Assembly (NCBI GenBank): GCA_032115775.1
Contig: JAUMBL010000003.1
Coordinates: 1 to 64,000, forward strand
Direction of reading: 5' to 3'
Source of the DNA: M3007 sp032115775
GTDB taxonomy: Bacteria; Bacteroidota; Bacteroidia; Chitinophagales; Saprospiraceae
Length of the DNA stretch: 64,000 bases
The position numbers were made by a program, and so were the translations under genes. This document shows, one piece after another, positions 27,527 to 35,992 of the stretch (position 1 is its first letter; each line of letters begins with the position of its first letter). The notes under the pieces were generated by a model, which saw only the letters and a program-made list of their open reading frames with translations, made no database searches and was not told where the DNA came from.

Positions 27527-28870
27527 TCAGGACAAGACGGCGGTTGTGCCGGCCAGTCCATAATTCCGTTCCATGCAGGCAACCGGTTCATGGACGTGCC
27601 ATTCAAATTCTTCCCGGAAGTGGCGAATGGCCGATGCTACGGGCCAAGCCGCGGCGTCGCCGAGCGGACAGATTGTATTGCCTTCGATTTTTTTAGCTAC
27701 ATCCACCAGGAGATCCATATCGCTCAACTTGCCCTGGCCGGTCTCGAGGCGCCACAGCACCTTTTCCATCCAGCCGGTTCCTTCGCGGCAGGGCGAACAC
27801 TGCCCGCAGGATTCGTGGTGGTAAAAGCGCGTGAAATTCCAAGTGTTCCGGACGATGCACTGGTCTTCGTCGTACACGATAAATCCGCCGGAGCCCAGCA
27901 TAGAGCCGGAGACGAAACCGCCGTCGGACAGGCTCTCGTAGGTCATCAGGCGTTGTTCGCCGGCCGCCGTTTTTAAAATCAGGTTCGTAGGCAAAATGGG
28001 TACGGAGGATCCGCCCGGTACGACGGCCTTTAGGCGCTTCCCGTTTTTGATCCCCCCGCAGTATTCGTCGGAATAAATAAATTCCTCCACCGGTACGCCG
28101 AGTTCGATTTCGTACACACCGGGTTTATTGATGTTGCCGCAGGCGGAGATCAGTTTGGTGCCGGTGCTTCTGCCGATGCCAATTTTGGCGTATTCTTCGC
28201 CGCCGTCGTTTACGATCGGCGCAACCGCGCAGATTGTCTCCACATTATTGACCACGGTGGGGCATTGCCAAAGTCCTTTGACCGCCGGGAAGGGCGGTTT
28301 GATGCGCGGATTGCCGCGTTTACCTTCCAGACTTTCGATCAAAGCCGTTTCCTCCCCGCAGATATAAGCGCCCGCGCCCGGATTCACGTATAATTCCAGA
28401 TCGTAGCCGGAACCCAGGATGTTTTTTCCCAGCCATCCGGCGCGATAAGCCTCCGCGATGGCGCGCTCCAAGATGTGCACGATCCAAGAATACTCCCCGC
28501 GGATGTAGATATAAGAGGTATTGGCGCCCAACGCATAGCTCGACACGATCATCCCTTCAATGAGCAGGTGCGGGATTTTTTCCATTAGGTAGCGATCCTT
28601 GAAAGTACCTGGCTCCGATTCGTCAGCATTGCAAAGCAGGTAGCGCGGCACGCCTTCCGGTTTTGCGAGGAACGACCATTTCATTCCCGTAGGGAAACCG
28701 GCGCCACCCCGGCCGCGGAGTCCGGATTTTTTCACCTCTTCCACAACGGCGTCGGGCGACATGGTTTTGAGCGCTTTTTCTACCGACCGGTAACCGCCGT
28801 GTTTGCGATACACCTCATAGGTTTGAATACCCTCAACCTGGGCGTTTTGGATCAATAATTTTCTGCTCAT
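27527..28870 (-). CDS. nuoF: NADH-quinone oxidoreductase subunit F
   Basis: The NADH- and FMN-binding subunit, 447 residues. Motifs: GLRGRGGAGFPTGMKW (NADH site), YLLCNADESEPGTFKDR (FMN site), GAGAYICGEETALIESLEG, and the N3 cluster ligands ESCGQCSPCREGTGWM. The start overlaps the stop of the DUF2750 gene by one base (TAATG). Confidence 0.97.
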   Translation of the reverse strand: MSRKLLIQNAQVEGIQTYEVYRKHGGYRSVEKALKTMSPDAVVEEVKKSGLRGRGGAGFPTGMKWSFLAKPEGVPRYLLCNADESEPGTFKDRYLMEKIPHLLIEGMIVSSYALGANTSYIYIRGEYSWIVHILERAIAEAYRAGWLGKNILGSGYDLELYVNPGAGAYICGEETALIESLEGKRGNPRIKPPFPAVKGLWQCPTVVNNVETICAVAPIVNDGGEEYAKIGIGRSTGTKLISACGNINKPGVYEIELGVPVEEFIYSDEYCGGIKNGKRLKAVVPGGSSVPILPTNLILKTAAGEQRLMTYESLSDGGFVSGSMLGSGGFIVYDEDQCIVRNTWNFTRFYHHESCGQCSPCREGTGWMEKVLWRLETGQGKLSDMDLLVDVAKKIEGNTICPLGDAAAWPVASAIRHFREEFEWHVHEPVACMERNYGLAGTTAVLS

Positions 28871-29256
28871 TATTCAATCTCTTTGTCAAATTCTTTTTGA
28901 ATGTCGGCTTTTAATTGCTGTGGCTTCACCACCGCGCCGTTGAATTCCGGATTGGGAAAAACCGCGACGAGCATGTTGTCCTCCTCCATCTCGTCGAGCC
29001 ATTCCATGAGTTCCTGTATATCCAATACTTCCACCCGGAACTCCTGAAAGTCGGCAGCTGCTCTAAAAGCTTCTGCAAAGGCTTCGGAGGGGAAGAGTGG
29101 GAGGATATCCGCGTCTTCCTGATCGCCGAGCAAGGCCCAGCCTTCATCGTCGTACAGGCTGTAAATTTCCTCGCTTTCCACGACGGCTTTGATGAAGTAG
29201 TCGTAGCGTTTTTCGCCGGGGCGCTTGAAAATTTTGTCAATATCCGCTTGTTGCAT
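28870..29256 (-). CDS. DUF2750-family protein within the nuo operon
   Basis: A 128-residue protein with the DUF2750 pattern: a KRYDYFIKAVVESEEIYSL N-terminal block, GWALLGDQEDADILPLFPS in the middle and a DIQELMEWLDEMEED acidic helix. It is a soluble, acidic protein with no metal ligands seen. It sits between nuoE and nuoF in the same orientation, 12 bases after nuoE, and its TAA overlaps the nuoF ATG. Position suggests a role tied to the NADH-binding module, for example assembly, but no function is known for the family. Confidence 0.8.
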   Translation of the reverse strand: MQQADIDKIFKRPGEKRYDYFIKAVVESEEIYSLYDDEGWALLGDQEDADILPLFPSEAFAEAFRAAADFQEFRVEVLDIQELMEWLDEMEEDNMLVAVFPNPEFNGAVVKPQQLKADIQKEFDKEIE

Positions 29257-29268
29257 ATCCGGTTCGTA

Positions 29269-29805
29269 TTAATGCATTTTCCAGGAGCCTTTCTCGATTT
29301 TGCCGGCCCGGCAGTCCTCGATAAAGCGGTCTATTTTTTCTTCTGTGAGGTGTTCATGGTAAAACATACCGACCTGCATGAGCGGCGCGTATCCGCAGGC
29401 GCCCAAGCACTCTACCTCTTTAATGGTAAACATCCCGTCGGACGTCGTCTCTCCGGTCTGAATACCCAATTTCTGCTGCGTGTAGCGGATCAAGTGTTCG
29501 GCGCCCTCGATCGCGCAGGGGCCTGTGTGGCAGAATTCGAGCACGTAACGACCCACCGGCTCCAGGTTGTACATAGAGTAGAAAGTGGCAACTTCATACA
29601 CCTCGATGGGTTTGATGTCCAGCAAGCCCGCGACATGATCCATCGCGGCCAGGCTGAGCCAGCCCGAATTTTCCTCCTGTGCCAGGTGCAACAGGCGCAA
29701 GAGGGCGCTTTTTTCCCGTCCCTCCGGGTATTTTTTGGTAAGCTCCCGCACTTCCGCCAGGACGGAATCGGAGAATTGAAAGGTATTGCCGTTCGTTGCT
29801 GTCAT
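29269..29805 (-). CDS. nuoE: NADH-quinone oxidoreductase subunit E
   Basis: A 178-residue thioredoxin-like [2Fe-2S] subunit (N1a) of the NADH-input module. Cluster ligands are seen in CHTGPCAIEGAEHL and CLGACGYAPLMQVG, in the C-x4-C and C-x3-C arrangement. The N-terminal helical domain (about 1-75) is also normal, with VATFYSMYN linking them. Confidence 0.96.
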   Translation of the reverse strand: MTATNGNTFQFSDSVLAEVRELTKKYPEGREKSALLRLLHLAQEENSGWLSLAAMDHVAGLLDIKPIEVYEVATFYSMYNLEPVGRYVLEFCHTGPCAIEGAEHLIRYTQQKLGIQTGETTSDGMFTIKEVECLGACGYAPLMQVGMFYHEHLTEEKIDRFIEDCRAGKIEKGSWKMH

Positions 29806-29847
29806 ATTCGCTGATATTATGAAGGCGACTGTCTGTTTGGTGGAATA

Positions 29848-31053
29848 TTACGCGTCCAGTTCTCCGGCGATTACATTCATCGAGCTCATCGTCAGGATGG
29901 CATCGGAGAGCAGCGAGCCTTTGATCATTTCCGGGTAGGCTTGGTAATAGATGAAACATGGGCGGCGGAAGTGCAGCCGGTAAGGCTGGCGGCCGCCGTC
30001 GCTGATGAGGTAGAAGCCCAGTTCGCCATTTCCACCTTCCACTGCCTGGTACACCTCACCCTGCGGGATCGGTATTTCGCCCATGACGATTTTAAAATGG
30101 TAAATAAGCGCCTCCATTTTGGTATAGACCTCATCTTTGGGCGGCAAGAAGTAGTCGGGCACGTCCGTGTAATAAGGGCCTTCCGGCAACTTCGCGTAGG
30201 CCTGCTCGATGATCCGGAGGCTTTGTCGGATCTCTTCCTGGCGAACCACGAAGCGATCGTACGTATCGCCGTCTTTGCCGACCGGTACCAGGAAGTCGAA
30301 GTCTTCATACGAAGAATACGGCTCCATCAAGCGCACATCATAATCCACGCCGGCAGCCCGCAAGTTGGGGCCGGTGAACCCGTATGCCATGGCGCGTTCC
30401 GCGCTGATCGGTCCGACGCCGATGGTGCGATCCATAAAAATCCGGTTGCGTTCCAGCAGGTTGTTGAATTCCTCGAAGCGCGCAGGGAATGTTTTCAGGA
30501 AATCGCGCAATTTTTGGTGAAAAACGGGCGAAAAATCGCGTTCCATACCGCCAATCCGACCGATATTCGTCGTTAAACGAGCGCCGCACACCTCTTCGTA
30601 CAACTCATAGATCCGCTCACGTTCCTGAAACATATAAGTAAAACCGGTCAAAGCGCCCGTATCCACCCCGATGACCGAATTGCAGATCAGGTGATCCGCG
30701 ATGCGAGCCAGTTCCATCATAATCACACGCATATATTGTGCGCGCTTTGGGACTTCAATTTTGGCCAGTTTTTCTACCGTGAGGTGCCAGCCGATGTTAT
30801 TGATTGGCGAGGAGCAGTAGTTTAGGCGGTCGGTAATCGGCGTCACCTGATTATACGGGCGATGTTCTGCCAGCTTTTCGAAGGCACGGTGTATATACCC
30901 GATGGTCGGCTCGCCGCTTACAATCCGTTCGCCATCCATTTTCAGGACATTTTGGAAAATACCGTGCGTTGCCGGGTGCGTCGGCCCCAGATTCAGGGTC
31001 GCTAATTCGCCTTCCAGGCTGTCGAGTTGGGAGAAGTAGGATTGTACACTCAT
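29848..31053 (-). CDS. nuoD: NADH-quinone oxidoreductase subunit D
   Basis: A 401-residue hydrogenase-large-subunit homologue that forms the quinone site with NuoB. Motifs: LGPTHPATHGIFQNVL, EPTIGYIHRAFEKLAEHRPY, RVIMMELARIADHL, GANLRAAGVDYDVR-like GPNLRAAGVDYDVR and a KIVMGEIPIPQGEVYQAVE C-terminal region. The quinone-binding His and Tyr regions are present. Confidence 0.97.
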   Translation of the reverse strand: MSVQSYFSQLDSLEGELATLNLGPTHPATHGIFQNVLKMDGERIVSGEPTIGYIHRAFEKLAEHRPYNQVTPITDRLNYCSSPINNIGWHLTVEKLAKIEVPKRAQYMRVIMMELARIADHLICNSVIGVDTGALTGFTYMFQERERIYELYEEVCGARLTTNIGRIGGMERDFSPVFHQKLRDFLKTFPARFEEFNNLLERNRIFMDRTIGVGPISAERAMAYGFTGPNLRAAGVDYDVRLMEPYSSYEDFDFLVPVGKDGDTYDRFVVRQEEIRQSLRIIEQAYAKLPEGPYYTDVPDYFLPPKDEVYTKMEALIYHFKIVMGEIPIPQGEVYQAVEGGNGELGFYLISDGGRQPYRLHFRRPCFIYYQAYPEMIKGSLLSDAILTMSSMNVIAGELDA

Positions 31054-31129
31054 TTTTTATTATTGCGCATGCTGCGGATTCTAGTATTTATTAATTCTGC
31101 ATCCTCTGCGTATTCCGCGGGAGCCCTCC

Positions 31130-31663
31130 TCAATCGAAGCGTTGATCGAAATTTCCGGTTCGGCCGAAGAAACGATCGTCTTTATCGGTGCGGGTGCCGT
31201 CTTCGAGGCGGTATTCCTTACGCATCGGGAATACGTCGAGATCGTCCACGTTCAGGATGCGTTTGAGGTCGGGGTGTCCGGTGAAAACGATGCCGAAAAA
31301 ATCATATTCCTGGCGCTCCATCCAGTTTGCAGTCGGCCACAGCGCCGTGGCGCTGGGAACGTGGAGATCGTCTGCCGGGAAAAAGATTTTAACCCGTAGG
31401 CGGGTTTGGCTGCGCCAGTTGTGCAGCAGATAAACCATTCCGAACTCGCGATCAGCCTGATCCGGGAAGTGGACGCAGCAGAGGGAGGTTAGAAAATGGA
31501 ACTGCAATTCCTCGTCGTCGCGTAAAAATCGGAGACAATCGAGGATTTGCGCGCGTTCCGTTTCTAAGGTCAGCGTCCCGTCGAGCGCGATTTCTATTTT
31601 CTGGACGAATTGCGGCGCTTTTTGCTCAATGCGCGCCTGCAGCGTGTCGTTGTCGAGTTTCAT
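31130..31663 (-). CDS. nuoC: NADH-quinone oxidoreductase subunit C
   Basis: Peripheral subunit of complex I, 177 residues, bound to NuoD. It has the family block FPSATALWPTANWMERQEYD-like PSATALWPTANWMERQEYD, then FFGIVFTGHPDLKRIL and PMRKEYRLEDG. NuoC and NuoD are separate genes (76-base gap), unlike the CD fusion of enterobacteria. Confidence 0.96.
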   Translation of the reverse strand: MKLDNDTLQARIEQKAPQFVQKIEIALDGTLTLETERAQILDCLRFLRDDEELQFHFLTSLCCVHFPDQADREFGMVYLLHNWRSQTRLRVKIFFPADDLHVPSATALWPTANWMERQEYDFFGIVFTGHPDLKRILNVDDLDVFPMRKEYRLEDGTRTDKDDRFFGRTGNFDQRFD

Positions 31664-31693
31664 AATACAGCGATTGCGCGACCGCAGGGCGCG

Positions 31694-32236
31694 TTAGTCT
31701 ATCTGATACTTGTCCATTAAGAATTGATACTCCGGGGAGTACCGGCGCCGGAGCGGCTCGTTTTTCACCAACTCCTGTATTTTCATGATCCCGTCTATGA
31801 TCTGTTCCGGGCGGGGCGGGCAGCCCGGAACATACACGTCCACCGGAATCACTTTATCAATTCCCTGCAGCACGGAGTAGGTGTCGAAAATGCCGCCGGA
31901 ACTTGCGCAGGCGCCCACGGCGATGACCCACTTCGGTTCAGCCATCTGGATATAAACCTGTTTGAGTACCGGCCCCATTTTTTTGGCGATGGTGCCCATC
32001 ACCATCAGCAAATCGGCTTGGCGGGGCGAAAAAGACAAACGTTCCATACCAAAACGCGCCAGGTCGTAGTTCGTACCCATGGTCGCCATAAACTCAATGC
32101 CGCAGCAGGAGGTGGCAAAAGGTAAGGGCCAGATCGAATTGGCGCGCGCCAACCCAACGGCCTGAGACAAGGAGGTGGCGAAGAAACCCTCGCCGCCGTA
32201 TCCTTCCGGCATCGCTGCCTGTTTTGTTGTGGACAT
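31694..32236 (-). CDS. nuoB: NADH-quinone oxidoreductase subunit B
   Basis: Carries cluster N2, the last electron carrier before quinone. Ligands Cys44-Cys45 (SCCGIEF), Cys110 (VGACASSGG) and Cys139 (VPGCPPRPE) are all present. 180 residues, normal for the family. Confidence 0.97.
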   Translation of the reverse strand: MSTTKQAAMPEGYGGEGFFATSLSQAVGLARANSIWPLPFATSCCGIEFMATMGTNYDLARFGMERLSFSPRQADLLMVMGTIAKKMGPVLKQVYIQMAEPKWVIAVGACASSGGIFDTYSVLQGIDKVIPVDVYVPGCPPRPEQIIDGIMKIQELVKNEPLRRRYSPEYQFLMDKYQID

Positions 32237-32279
32237 AATTGCGTTGTTGAAGGGTGAGAAAATACGGAAATTGGGAAAA

Positions 32280-32642
32280 CTATTTCTCCCACTCTAAAGC
32301 GCCCTTGCGCAAAATATAGTAAAATCCTACCAGAAAAATTCCGACAAACAGCAGTACGGCCAGAAAACCTTCCGTGCCCATGGCGCGGAAATTGACCGCG
32401 TAGGGGTAGAAGAAAATGACCTCCACATCAAAAAGCACAAAAAGAATCGCCGTCATGAAATACTTGATCGAAACGGGCATGCGCGCGTTCCCCTGTATCT
32501 CAATGCCGCATTCAAAATTTTCGTCCTTCTTTTTGCCGTGCCGAAAAGGACCCAGCAAATGAGTAACAACCAATACCAAGGCCACAAAACCAATGGCGAC
32601 CAGGGCTTGTAAAACAATGGGCATATAACCGGATGGCTCCAT
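32280..32642 (-). CDS. nuoA: NADH-quinone oxidoreductase subunit A
   Basis: A 120-residue membrane subunit with three hydrophobic segments; the conserved loop KDENFECGIEIQGNARMP with Cys and the helix FVLFDVEVIFFYPYAV are intact. First gene of the operon; its promoter element is about 75 bases upstream. Confidence 0.96.
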   Translation of the reverse strand: MEPSGYMPIVLQALVAIGFVALVLVVTHLLGPFRHGKKKDENFECGIEIQGNARMPVSIKYFMTAILFVLFDVEVIFFYPYAVNFRAMGTEGFLAVLLFVGIFLVGFYYILRKGALEWEK

Positions 32643-32716
32643 AGTGCAATGCGTTTTTAAAATTTTCGGCGCTCCTAGAAATACCCGGGATTTTTTACCG
32701 TTTACTGCGAGCGCCG

Positions 32717-32724
32717 CAAAGATA
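32717..32724 (-). promoter_or_regulatory. -7 element for the nuo operon
   Basis: On the minus strand this reads TATCTTTG, an exact TAnnTTTG match, 75 bases upstream of the nuoA start. No convincing -33 TTTG was found at the usual spacing. Confidence 0.55.
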
Positions 32725-32762
32725 GCATTATTTAATCCAAGTTCTTATTAACGTTAAAATTG

Positions 32763-32770
32763 TACTTTTG
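32763..32770 (+). promoter_or_regulatory. -7 element for the CBM9-like lipoprotein gene
   Basis: TACTTTTG matches TAnnTTTG exactly, 102 bases before the start at 32872. It faces away from the nuo promoter 40 bases away, giving a divergent promoter region. Confidence 0.5.
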
Positions 32771-32871
32771 AGACTTGGTTTACTTTTGGCTCTTTTTAGA
32801 TTTTGTCTAAACAATGGTATTTTGAAGGCTTTTTCTTGATTTTTACTAATTTTTATCAAATATTTCCGTCT

Positions 32872-33624
32872 ATGCGATACCAAATTTTGCCAATCGGATT
32901 TGCTGCGCTGATATTATTTTTTGCAGATTGTCAGTTAAATTTTTCCGGCGCCACGGAAGAGTCTGCCGCACCGCAATTCGTCGCGCGGCGCGGAACGCCT
33001 GTGCTGGATGGCGATCCGGCAGATGTCGTCTGGCAAAATGCAAGCTGGCAGCCGATGGATCATGTCTGGCTGGGTGATTCCGTCCTGAAAAAAGACGACT
33101 TCTCCGGACGCTACAAACTGGCTTGGGACCAAAACAACCTGTACATCCTCGCAGAAATCACGGACGATTCGCTGGCCGATGTTCACCCGGACGGCCTGGA
33201 TCGCTACTGGGACGACGATTGCCTGGAAATTTTCCTCGATGAGGACGCTTCCGGCGGCAACCACCAGTATAACTACAACGCCTTCGCCTATCACGTCGCC
33301 CTCAACGGCCGGGTCGTGGATCTCAACCCGGATAGCGCATTTCAATACTACGACGATCACTGCCTCGCGCGCCGCAAGACTGCCGGGAAGGTCTCCATCT
33401 GGGAAATCGCGGTTAAAGTGTTCAACGACCAATACACCGACGGGGAGGAGAATATCCCCAAATTGCTCACCCAGGGTAAACTTCTGGGCTTTGCCCTGGC
33501 TTACTGCGACAACGATCGCTCCGCAGAGCGGGAGCATTTTATCGGGAATGTACCGATTCGGGGAACGGATAAAAACCGAGGCTGGATTGATGCCGGGGTT
33601 TTTGGGCAACTGACGCTGGAGTAA
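32872..33624 (+). CDS. Lipoprotein with CBM9-like carbohydrate-binding domain
   Basis: A 250-residue lipoprotein (MRYQILPIGFAALILFFADC, lipobox Cys20). The rest is a single beta-sandwich resembling carbohydrate-binding module family 9: GTPVLDGDPADVVWQNA near the start, a DQNNLYILAEITDD strand, DRYWDDDCLEIFLDED and FGQLTLE at the end. It probably binds a polysaccharide or sugar at the cell surface. The start at 32872 is chosen for the signal peptide; a longer frame to 32803 is unlikely. Confidence 0.8.
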   Translation: MRYQILPIGFAALILFFADCQLNFSGATEESAAPQFVARRGTPVLDGDPADVVWQNASWQPMDHVWLGDSVLKKDDFSGRYKLAWDQNNLYILAEITDDSLADVHPDGLDRYWDDDCLEIFLDEDASGGNHQYNYNAFAYHVALNGRVVDLNPDSAFQYYDDHCLARRKTAGKVSIWEIAVKVFNDQYTDGEENIPKLLTQGKLLGFALAYCDNDRSAEREHFIGNVPIRGTDKNRGWIDAGVFGQLTLE

Positions 33625-33766
33625 GCGCATGTTGAGTCCGGTCTTGCCGCGCAGCGCCTCTAATCCGCAACCAGAACGCCTTGCGCTGCGAGTTCGTAGT
33701 TAAAATTTAATTGCAACGCGCGCATCATTGCGGCTAATCGCTTATTTTCGCCGGAAATTATTTTAT

Positions 33767-34648
33767 ATGCAACTTCTGGACGGCAAGCTCCTTTCGCAAC
33801 ACATTCGGGAAGAACTCAAAGCCGCAGTAGATCAAATCCGCCAGCAAGGCGGCAAAATACCGCATCTCGCAGCAGTCCTGGTCGGCGAAAATCCCGCCAG
33901 CCAGGTGTACGTCTCCAGTAAAATCAAATCCTGCGAAGAAGTCGGATTCAAAAGCAGCCTGATTCGCCGGGATGCCGATATCTCTGAAGCGGCATTGCTG
34001 GCCATTGTGGATCAATTGAACAAGGATCCGGACGTGGACGGATTCATCGTCCAACTGCCGCTGCCTAGTCATATCAATGAAGAAAAAATCACCCTCGCGA
34101 TTGACCATCGCAAGGACGTGGACGGCTTCCACCCGATCAATTTCGGCCGTATGGCCCAAGGGATGCCGGCCTTCCTGCCCGCAACGCCCTTCGGTATTCT
34201 GGAAATGCTGCGGCGCTACAATATTCCAACCGCCGGTAAACACTGCGTGGTGGTCGGTCGCAGCAACATCGTCGGCACGCCGATCAGTATCCTGATGTCG
34301 CGTAAAGGGTATCCAGGCGATTGCACCGTGACCCTGACGCATTCCCGTACGGCCGACCTGGCGGCAGAAGTCCGGCGCGCAGATATCGTAATCGCCGCAA
34401 TCGGCAAACCCAATTTTGTGCAAGGCGATTGGGTGCGCGAAGGCGCCGTCGTGATTGACGTCGGCATCAACCGAATCGAGGATCCGACTAGAAAATCAGG
34501 CTTCCGCCTCGTCGGCGATGTGGACTTCGAGGCCGTGGCGCCTAAAAGCAGTTATATCACCCCGGTGCCCGGCGGTGTAGGCCTGATGACGGTAGCCGCC
34601 CTGATGCTTAATACGCTCCGAGCCTGTAAAAAGGAAATCTATCCATAA
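33767..34648 (+). CDS. folD: Methylenetetrahydrofolate dehydrogenase / cyclohydrolase
   Basis: FolD interconverts methylene-, methenyl- and formyl-THF with NADP; it feeds formyl-THF to PurH. Seen are ENPASQVYVSSKIKSCEEVG (with the catalytic Lys), DGFIVQLPLPSH, a KDVDGFHPINFG block, VVVGRSNIVGTPIS and a GGVGLMTVAALMLNT C-terminus. The start at 33767 gives 293 residues. A TTG at 33728 would add 13 residues and is not needed. Confidence 0.96.
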   Translation: MQLLDGKLLSQHIREELKAAVDQIRQQGGKIPHLAAVLVGENPASQVYVSSKIKSCEEVGFKSSLIRRDADISEAALLAIVDQLNKDPDVDGFIVQLPLPSHINEEKITLAIDHRKDVDGFHPINFGRMAQGMPAFLPATPFGILEMLRRYNIPTAGKHCVVVGRSNIVGTPISILMSRKGYPGDCTVTLTHSRTADLAAEVRRADIVIAAIGKPNFVQGDWVREGAVVIDVGINRIEDPTRKSGFRLVGDVDFEAVAPKSSYITPVPGGVGLMTVAALMLNTLRACKKEIYP

Positions 34649-34734
34649 TTTCGAACCTGCGGTCGAAAGAACTTTATTCTCTGCCCGGAAGGGGCGCAAT
34701 TTGTCCTTTTCAACACTAAAACGCAAGCAATACT

Positions 34735-35724
34735 ATGCCAAGACTTACTGCATTTTCCCGCCTGCTGATCGTGGGCCTGATCGTGGCCGCCGCGTATTTT
34801 GCCATCCGAACCTTCCTGCCTCAATTGTCTCAAAAATTCGGCCGGGAATCACCGACTACGGAAACAGCCGTCGCACCCGAAACCGCCGGAGAAAACAGTT
34901 CCGCCACGTCCTCCTGGACGCGCCAACCCTTCTCCTATACCCCCACCGCGCCCATGAACGGCAAACTCAAAGGGGTGGTGGAACTGGGCGCCACTGGATT
35001 TAACTCCTTCATCATCCGCGTGGATGCCCGTAAAAATTGGAAACTGGAAAAAGCGGAGTTCGGCGCTAGCCTGGTGTATGAAAAATTGGCGACGGATGAG
35101 GATGTCAAAGCCGGCCTCAAACAGTATATCGCCGATATGCTCGCGTATGGCGTGGGTGCGCGGGATATCCACTTTGTCATCAGCTCGGGTGCTAAAAAAG
35201 TAGATATTATCCAGAAAATTATGGATGCACTGAGAAATATGGGCTATTTCGTGAATACCGTTACAGCAGAACAGGAAGCGCAATATGCCTTTAAAGCCTC
35301 AATGGCGCGGGGATTCGAAAACTCCGGATTCGTGCTGGATATCGGCTCCGGAAATACCAAACTTTCCTGGCAAACGGGCGCCGGGCTGGTTGGAAAGGAA
35401 ACCTACGGCGCTAAATACTTCCAAAATAATATCACAGACCAAACGGTGTACAATGAGGTGAATACGCTCTCAAAATCGGTTCCGGAAGCCAACCGGGATA
35501 TTTGTTTCATTATTGGCGGCGTCCCGTACGAACTGGCCAAGCAGGTGCGCGAAAATAAGGAACGCTTTACGGTCTTGAAAGCGCCTGCTGATTACGTGGC
35601 GGATGGCGCGAAACAAAAAGCCGGACTGAATATCTATCAGGCCGTCGCCGACGGAACCGGGTGCAAGCACTTTGTTTTTGACTGGGACGCAAATTTTACG
35701 ATCGGTTTTCTGCTGAGCCTGTAG
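34735..35724 (+). CDS. Membrane-anchored ASKHA-fold (Ppx/GppA-like) protein, unknown function
   Basis: A 329-residue protein: one N-terminal hydrophobic helix (about 8-30), a Ser/Thr/Pro-rich linker to about residue 70, then a soluble domain with VVELGATGFNSFIIRVD and FVLDIGSGNTKLSW, which are the two phosphate-loop motifs of the exopolyphosphatase/actin-like fold, plus EAQYAF (equivalent to the EE-AR region). The catalytic residues of Ppx/GppA could not be mapped with certainty. Substrate unknown; polyphosphate or pppGpp hydrolysis is a hypothesis only. Confidence 0.6.
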   Translation: MPRLTAFSRLLIVGLIVAAAYFAIRTFLPQLSQKFGRESPTTETAVAPETAGENSSATSSWTRQPFSYTPTAPMNGKLKGVVELGATGFNSFIIRVDARKNWKLEKAEFGASLVYEKLATDEDVKAGLKQYIADMLAYGVGARDIHFVISSGAKKVDIIQKIMDALRNMGYFVNTVTAEQEAQYAFKASMARGFENSGFVLDIGSGNTKLSWQTGAGLVGKETYGAKYFQNNITDQTVYNEVNTLSKSVPEANRDICFIIGGVPYELAKQVRENKERFTVLKAPADYVADGAKQKAGLNIYQAVADGTGCKHFVFDWDANFTIGFLLSL

Positions 35725-35742
35725 AACCCGGTGGGGTAAAAA

Positions 35743-35837
35743 GTATTTCGCCGCCGGAGGCGGCGAAATACAATGATGTTTGGTCGCCTGTTTTTTTGAT
35801 TTTTTCCAAAAAAATCAAAAAAACAGGCGACCAAACA
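35743..35837. repeat. Paired-hairpin repeat, copy C
   Basis: Hairpin 1: a perfect 13 bp stem (35743-35755 with 35759-35771) whose inner 12 bp equal copy A (TATTTCGCCGCC). Hairpin 2: a perfect 29 bp inverted repeat (35777-35805 with 35809-35837), loop CCA, with arm sequence differing from copies A and B. Confidence 0.9.
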
Positions 35838-35906
35838 AAATATGTGTTGTCTAATGGATTATTAAGGGACTTATTAGAAAATCCCGGGATCCAACATACC
35901 GCAAAC

Positions 35907-35948
35907 AAAAGGGCGGCATCGGGTGAAAGACCTAATGCCGCCCTTTTT
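35907..35948. terminator. Bidirectional intrinsic terminator
   Basis: A perfect 13 bp stem (AAAAGGGCGGCAT at 35907-35919, ATGCCGCCCTTTT at 35935-35947) with T on one side and A on the other, between convergent genes. Confidence 0.85.
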
Positions 35949-35992
35949 GCAGGATTTACCGGGAACTACGCGGAAAAATCCAAATAATCTGT

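Noticed and set aside
34649..34668. TTTCGA/TCGAAA hairpin after folD as terminator
   Set aside because: A 6 bp stem without a T tail is near chance level.
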